From Ochromonadaceae sp. CCMP2298 (lineage: Eukaryota; Sar; Synurophyceae; Ochromonadales; Ochromonadaceae), in the NCBI GenBank assembly GCA_026770595.1, contig MU634531.1:1-11589 (forward strand): DNA of 11,589 bases, written 5' to 3'. The position numbers and the translations under genes are program-made. The notes below the pieces were generated by a model, which searched no databases, was not told the origin of the DNA, and saw nothing but the letters and a program-made list of their open reading frames with translations. This document shows, piece after piece, positions 7,219-11,589 of the stretch. Each line of letters begins with the position of its first letter. Positions within the stretch are counted from its first letter, which is position 1.

Positions 7219-8634
7219 ATGGCTACTCACATGGGCGAGGCCACGTTGGGGTCTTTGCCCGGTTGTACTCTCGAGCTCGTGGTTGGATATCTGGGAAAGC
7301 TCAGCGACGTTCCAGCGCTGGCAGGGACGTGCAATTTCTGGCAGTCATTTATATACAGCTTAGACGGGTTGTGGCAGCAGCAGCCGGTGGATATGTGCCT
7401 GCAACCTGCCTGCTTTGGCTGCGGTCGGACTGTAATCAACGAGCAGACCGCTACTCGCCTGCTGAGGTGTACGAGCATGAAGTGTGCAAGAATGCACCTC
7501 TCGATCAGTCGGATGCCTTCTGTTTTGGCCGCCATGTTCTGCCGTAACACCGTGTCGAAGCTGCACTTGCGCTTCACACCGGATACGGCGATGCACCCCT
7601 TCTTCGGGACTGGAGTGACGCAGCCGTCCCTAAGGTGCCTGACGATATTCGCGTGGCCGCACATACAGACGAAGGAAATGTACAACAGTGGTGGTGATTG
7701 CAGCAGTAGTAGCAGTAGAGACGGCAGTAGTAGCAGTCGAGACAGCAGCAGTAGCAGTAGCAGCCAGTCTCCCTTCAGCTGCTTCTTACGCAGCACTGGC
7801 TCGAACCTGCAGTCCCTGAAGCTGATGGAGTCCTGCCCCCCCGACGTGTTTGCTGCGGTGGGGGCCTACTGCCCCCAGCTGACGCGCCTGACTGTGGAGG
7901 GGCCCCAGTGCGCGGGTAGCCTGCAGGACCTGCTGCAGATGCAGAGCGCCTCTCTGCGGCACCTCTGCCTCAAGGGCACGGGTATGAAGCTCGCGGGGAA
8001 GCTGGCGCTGCCCAACCTGGAGTCCCTGGTCTTCCTCAACGACAACGACGAGTCGGTCGAGGAGGCGCCGCCGCACACAGAGGCGGAGGTGCTGGCTGCC
8101 GTGCGCTCCTTGTCTCAGGACCTGCGCTCCCTGGAGCTGAGGGTATACAGCAAGCTCGTCAACTGCACACTGGCTGCGATCGCAGAGTGCCTGCCCGCGC
8201 TGGTCTGCCTAAAGGTGTTCGTCGCGGACGCGAAGTTCGAGGCGCAAGAGGAGGATGACGCAGGGCCCTCTGACGTGGACGTGGCCTCGGTGCTGCTGCT
8301 CAGCAAAGGTTGTCCTAGGCTGGAGACGCTGGAGATCTCTGGCGGGCTGGTGGGCTTCGAGGCCCCCGCCTTCACTGCGCTGTTCGACTGTCTTGGCCAC
8401 CAGCTGCGCAGCCTGAAGCTGATCTATGATGATGACGTGGTAGATCTACTGCAGGCGCTGCTCTCTCGCTCGAGCATGGTGCTGGAGCAGCTGGTATTCT
8501 TCGAGAATGCCAGCGAGATCGCGCACCTGCTCAGCGGAGACCGCGACCGCTGGTGGGCCATGGAGGATAAGCTGCAGGGCCTAGCGGAGCAGTTCCCTTC
8601 AGTCAGCATAAATCTCTTGGACGTATGGTGGTAG
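7219..8634 (+). CDS. F-box and leucine-rich-repeat protein
   Basis: A single exon encodes 471 residues. The ATG at 7219 is the first in the frame; the open frame extends upstream to about 7087 but without ATG. Residues about 11-52 match an F-box: GSLPGCTLELVVGYLGKLSD, then ALAGTCNFWQSFI and the terminal DGLW, the segment that binds Skp1 in SCF ubiquitin ligases. Residues about 158-184 are a Ser run broken by RD pairs, coded by AGC/AGT repeats. From about 190 on, irregular leucine-rich repeats are visible, such as LRHLCLKGTG, LPNLESLVFLND, LRSLELRVYS, CPRLETLEISGG and LRSLKLIYDDD, which in this family form the substrate-binding surface. The substrate cannot be predicted. The 220-base gap to the convergent PIERCE-like gene is AT-rich and should hold both 3' ends. 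The F-box is degenerate, so a plain LRR protein is possible. Confidence 0.75.
   Translation: MATHMGEATLGSLPGCTLELVVGYLGKLSDVPALAGTCNFWQSFIYSLDGLWQQQPVDMCLQPACFGCGRTVINEQTATRLLRCTSMKCARMHLSISRMPSVLAAMFCRNTVSKLHLRFTPDTAMHPFFGTGVTQPSLRCLTIFAWPHIQTKEMYNSGGDCSSSSSRDGSSSSRDSSSSSSSQSPFSCFLRSTGSNLQSLKLMESCPPDVFAAVGAYCPQLTRLTVEGPQCAGSLQDLLQMQSASLRHLCLKGTGMKLAGKLALPNLESLVFLNDNDESVEEAPPHTEAEVLAAVRSLSQDLRSLELRVYSKLVNCTLAAIAECLPALVCLKVFVADAKFEAQEEDDAGPSDVDVASVLLLSKGCPRLETLEISGGLVGFEAPAFTALFDCLGHQLRSLKLIYDDDVVDLLQALLSRSSMVLEQLVFFENASEIAHLLSGDRDRWWAMEDKLQGLAEQFPSVSINLLDVWW
7697..7764 (+). repeat. AGC/AGT serine-coding microsatellite
   Basis: Imperfect AGC/AGT triplets, interrupted by AGAGAC units, encode Ser runs with Arg-Asp spacers inside the F-box protein. 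All interruptions keep the frame. It sits between the F-box half and the leucine-rich repeats and looks like a recent expansion in a flexible linker. Confidence 0.8.
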
Positions 8635-8853
8635 GCTCATGCGATGGAGGGGGGCACTGAGGGAAAATCCAACTTACTTTTTTTTGGGGTATTTAGCTGG
8701 TATTTAGCTACACTCTATCTATATGTATTTTCATCTTTTTCCTTTTTATAAAAACAATGGAGATGTGAATTATGAATGCGCTGCTCCGCGTCTTGGAGGT
8801 GCGCCTCTAAGCGGCACCGGCTGTGTACATTGTACAAGGTGGTTAGGCCCTGC

Positions 8854-9441
8854 TTAGGCGAACTGCGGGTCCAGAGAGGAGTGCACGTTGGACCGGGTGA
8901 TGGCGGTCGTCAGGGACGTGTTCTGCGCCTTGATGTTGTTGAACGAATTCGAGAAGCCCTGCGACCGCGCGGCGCGGTCAATCACGAGGGTGGCTACCGA
9001 GGGCGGCTTCTTTCCGTAGTCGGATGTGGAAGTTGTGTACCGAGGATCCTCCGCCTTCGAAACGTGCTTGTAGACCGCCAGAACGCCCTCAGCCGTGCGC
9101 TTCATTGGAACATTTTCTCTGCTCTCGTCCTCATCGGTCTCAGTGTACGCTGCGGCCATCTCTTCTCTCTTCTTCTTCAAGAACTCTGTCTTCGTGAGCA
9201 GCTTCGTTTCCTTCATCACAGGCTTCGCGACCTTGCCTCCGATGCGATCCGACTCGCGCGTGTACAGAAATGAAAAGTTGCCATCTATAGTGTGTTTGCT
9301 GTTGTGGAATGGAGGAGCCTTCCCGTCGACTGTCCACGGAACACCCGCCACCTGCTTCGCGCCAATGTCGGAGGTTGTGGTCTGGAAGAATGGGTTCGTC
9401 GATTGCTTCACCTCCAGGCATCCGCGGCCGCGAACGCTCAT
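8854..9441 (-). CDS. Probable axonemal microtubule inner protein, PIERCE1/2-like
   Basis: A single minus-strand exon encodes 195 residues. The ATG at 9441 is the first after an in-frame TGA upstream. The C-terminal part (132-191) resembles the PIERCE family: DPRYTTSTSDYG, PPSV, a GFSNSF turn and NTSLTTAITRSNV, matching the Y-x-T-S, Y-G, P-[TS]-V, F-S and N-[TS]-L spacing I recall from human PIERCE1. The N-terminal part has a related element, NPFFQTTTSDIGAK (16-29), followed by PPFHNSKHTIDGNFSFLYTR, so the protein may be a two-module version. The middle (75-115) is Lys/Glu-rich and helical. The family binds the lumen of outer doublet microtubules in motile cilia and helps anchor dynein arms. 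No signal peptide or membrane segment is seen. The assignment rests on short motifs; another member of the heterogeneous microtubule inner proteins is possible. It is convergent with the F-box gene. Confidence 0.55.
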   Translation of the reverse strand: MSVRGRGCLEVKQSTNPFFQTTTSDIGAKQVAGVPWTVDGKAPPFHNSKHTIDGNFSFLYTRESDRIGGKVAKPVMKETKLLTKTEFLKKKREEMAAAYTETDEDESRENVPMKRTAEGVLAVYKHVSKAEDPRYTTSTSDYGKKPPSVATLVIDRAARSQGFSNSFNNIKAQNTSLTTAITRSNVHSSLDPQFA

Positions 9442-10441
9442 CTTCGGCAATAGTCAGCTGAAGAAAGCGGATCACAGAGGGGGTTGAAGAGTGGTGGAGC
9501 TGCGAGTTGCGAAGGAGGAAAGGTCGCGCAGATCAGTCACGAGAAGTTGGTCAAAAATGGTGGGGCTGCTTTGTTGGGCCGTTGCCGTTTCTTCTAGGTT
9601 CGGAAAGTGGGGACGGTCCCTCTTTTTTGCAATGTTTCACAATATCGACGTTTATTACATATCAAGTCAGGGCTTTTCGGCCAGTCTCACCAGGCAACCA
9701 CTTTCCTCCTGTCTTCTCCCTCCTCTCTGAGCTGGAACAGTTGAGGCCTGCTTTCGAAGCTCCATCTATCTGAGCGGTGTGGGGATGGGGTAGTGGGGGG
9801 GCAGTGGGAGGGCATTTTATCGGTACAGACATTGACTATTTTAGCTAAGTTATCCATGGGTACTTACTCACACCCCTGAGGGGATTTAATGGGTATTGTT
9901 GTAAAGAAGGAGGGGCCTAAAGGGTATTTTATATATAGCACAAATGATTCTATATTTAACTTTTGGTAACTGTCGGATGTCGTTCGATTTTAATATGTAA
10001 CAGTGTTCGGATTAAGTACTTAACCAAGTATGGTGTTGAGTACTTACTATACCAGTATTAATTATTAAGTACATGGTAAATTAAGTTATGCTCCCACTAC
10101 ACTGTTGTAAGCCATTTGCTGCATTGCTGCTGCTATCTGCACTGCTCTCGCTACTGTGGCAGTGACTGCAATGCTACTGCTGCTTGGTGGCACTTACTCA
10201 GTGCTATCGCCCTATAAGGGGGATATTACGAGGAGGTGCAACTATGCCCCTATACCCCAATATCCTATACCCCTATATCCCTATATACCATATACAAGCC
10301 CATCACGCTTAACCCTTTCCGAGGAGATGCCGCTGTACAGTACTGTTTTGAAGGAGGATATCGCCCACTCGTTGTGTACGTGCTGCTGTACTGCTGCTGT
10401 GCTGTTTCCCCCCTCTTTCTCTTCGCCCTATTAGGAGGATC
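9442..10441. other. Large AT-rich intergenic spacer with short repeats
   Basis: These 1,000 bases separate the PIERCE-like start from the kinesin stop and contain no credible gene. From about 9820 to 10100 composition turns AT-rich, with a 12-base palindrome TTAAGTACTTAA at 10012-10023 and several more AGTACTTA-like words nearby (about 10039 and 10075). CTG-rich stretches lie at about 10110-10190 and 10378-10405. A CCCTATA-type repeat lies at 10246-10295. The promoter of the PIERCE-like gene should be in the first few hundred bases; no TATA box is obvious. Confidence 0.5.
10246..10295 (+). repeat. Degenerate CCCTATA repeat
   Basis: Units of the form CCCCTATA, with single-base changes, recur about five times (CCCCTATACCCC, CCTATACCCCTATAT, CCCTATATACC). 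The array is short and imperfect and lies in the spacer downstream of the kinesin gene. Confidence 0.6.
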
Positions 10442-10462
10442 TTAAGAGGAGATGCCGCTGTA
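10321..10462. repeat. 17-base direct repeat copying the kinesin 3' coding end
   Basis: GAGGAGATGCCGCTGTA occurs at 10321-10337 and again at 10446-10462, 125 bases apart. The second copy covers the last sense codons of the minus-strand kinesin (Y-S-G-I-S-S); the first lies in its 3' flank. A word TTAACCCT also occurs near each copy, at different distances. This suggests a small local duplication. Confidence 0.7.
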
Positions 10463-11589
10463 GGCCAGCCTGTTTCTCTTAACCCTCTGCGCTTTGCGCT
10501 GCAGCGTCTCTGCATCCTCAGCATCCACCATGAAAGATCCAGATGCCCAACCCATACCCAGTGCCTGCCCCCCATCCTTACCCTCCTTCCCACCCTCCTT
10601 CACTACCTCGTCCCTCCAGTGAACCCCCCCACCACCCTTGCCCCCAGCCTTCGCTCTCTGCGCCCCCGCCGCCCTAGCCGCAGCTCTCGCTCTCACAGCT
10701 GCCGGCACTCTTGCAGCCTCCGCCGCCTCGAACCTGCTGTTGGCCGCGGCAGACTCAGCCGTTTCGTCGAAACCACCTCCTAACCCATAGATCTCTGACT
10801 GCTTTCCAAAGCCCACAACTCTGCGGCCCTTACCACCACCCCCACCCCCCGCAACCCCATCTATTTCTCCCTCCTCGTCGATAGGCGCAGCGCCAATAAA
10901 CCTCGCCCTCTTAATCAATAACCCCTCCAGTCTCTTCCTCTCCGCCTCCGCCCCCACCAGCAGCGATATCTTCTTCGTCTCCACCCCGCCTGACATTTTC
11001 TCATACGTGCCTTCCTCTGCCAACTCATCTGCCCTCGTCTCTGCCCGGCTCTCCCACCTGTGCGTGTGGATGTGTGTGTTTTGATAGTGTAGCGGGGGGG
11101 GAGGGTTAAAAGAGCGTAAAAAAGGTAGTAAAAATAAAGTAAAAAGATAATAATAAGATATAAAAAAACAGTACAATGACATTAAAATGAGAGTATAAAA
11201 GGACGGAAAAAAAACATGTCACCGCACCTCTCCTTTGACCGAATCTCCCCCTCGCAGGCGGTGATCTCTTCGTCCAGCTGCCGCAGCACTTGTTCCAGCA
11301 TAGAGGCGTTGTTTCGCGCCTCCGTCTCTACTAGGGCGCACTTCTCACCGAAACGCATCGTAGCCACTGTGTAGATATGTTAAAATATGTTTTTGTATAT
11401 GTGGATATGTGTTCGTGTGGGTTAGGGTTGGGGTTCGAACTCTGTAACATTTATGTACTTGTATAAATAACCTTAAACTAACTCGTACCTGTCTCCGCTA
11501 TCTGCCCTGCGTCCATGTTGGCGCAAACAATCACGGACGTTTTGGAATTCCCTAGACCGGCTGACAGCAGCATGGTCAATTTAGAGTCC
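10442..11589 (-). CDS. Kinesin-like motor protein, C-terminal part (runs off the window)
   Basis: Three minus-strand exons are visible: 11589-11489 (5' incomplete), 11366-11228 and 11057-10442. They join in phase (phase 1, then phase 2) across introns of 122 bases (GTACGA...CACAG) and 170 bases (GTGCGG...CACAG), giving 284 residues before TAA. The fragment begins inside the motor domain at DSKLTMLLSAGLGNSKTSVI, followed by AETVATMRFGEKC, which are the closing motifs of a kinesin motor (canonical SKLT, LGGNSKT and ETLNTLRFA). The ATP site lies outside the window. A helical neck or stalk follows (about 50-100 of the fragment: LEQVLRQLDEEI, EIRSKERWESR), then VGAEAERKRLEGLL, a Gly/Ala-rich low-complexity tail and a basic end, QRKAQRVKRNRL. 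The nucleotide-binding-side loop is one residue shorter than LGGNSKT families. I recognise it as a kinesin but cannot assign a subfamily; a similar arrangement in other chromist algae is my recollection, not checked. Its introns are clearly more AT-rich than its exons. Confidence 0.85.

Noticed and set aside
8635-8853. AT-rich stretch between convergent genes as a possible promoter or small RNA gene.
   Set aside because: Both neighbours end here, so it is most simply their 3' UTRs. No conserved RNA structure or box was recognised.
10442-11182. A single-exon 246-residue start for the kinesin tail at 11182.
   Set aside because: The first 41 residues are translated AT-rich intron. The splice acceptor at 11058 and the in-frame junction to the motor exons explain the reading frame better.
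1-11589. CRISPR array, transposon, tRNA or rRNA.
   Set aside because: No regularly spaced repeats, no transposase or reverse-transcriptase motifs, no terminal repeats with target duplication, and no tRNA cloverleaf or rRNA sequence were seen by eye.

Overview
The window is nuclear DNA of a eukaryote. Genes are GC-rich with strong G/C preference at third codon positions. Short GT-AG introns (67 to 172 bases) split most of them, strands alternate, and there are no bacterial-style operons. A plastid-type SRPBCC protein begins with a secretory-like signal followed by an L-F junction, which recalls the bipartite presequences of algae with a secondary red plastid. The same window carries a radial-spoke-type DnaJ and a probable ciliary microtubule inner protein. 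Together these suggest a flagellated chromist alga, either a stramenopile or a haptophyte. That placement is inference; no rRNA or plastid marker is present to fix it.

Layout from left to right. Positions 1-343 hold a CA microsatellite and non-coding DNA rich in perfect palindromes. A three-exon SRPBCC/START-like gene lies on the minus strand (344-1335). After an 842-base divergent spacer with G-rich low-complexity tracts comes a three-exon DNAJB13/RSP16-like gene on the plus strand (2178-3410). Tail to tail with it is a small minus-strand gene or gene remnant; two exons can be joined in frame (3513-3796) but its 5' end is unresolved. A three-exon mitochondrial LETM1 gene with two EF-hand loops follows on the plus strand (3985-6551). 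Next is an intronless F-box/leucine-rich-repeat gene on the plus strand (7219-8634). Convergent to it is an intronless minus-strand gene for a PIERCE-like axonemal protein (8854-9441). A 1-kb AT-rich and repeat-rich spacer follows. The last gene is the 3' part of a kinesin on the minus strand, running out of the window at 11589.

Functionally the genes are mostly independent housekeeping functions: plastid lipid or cofactor handling, mitochondrial cation exchange and ubiquitin-ligase substrate selection. Two of the seven, and possibly the kinesin, point to the flagellum: the DnaJ as a radial spoke component and the PIERCE-like protein as a doublet-microtubule lumen component. No mobile element, CRISPR array, viral gene or RNA gene was recognised. 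Nothing here amounts to a clearly new multi-gene system. The most original items are the unidentified small spliced minus-strand gene, the two-module PIERCE-like protein and the divergent kinesin tail.
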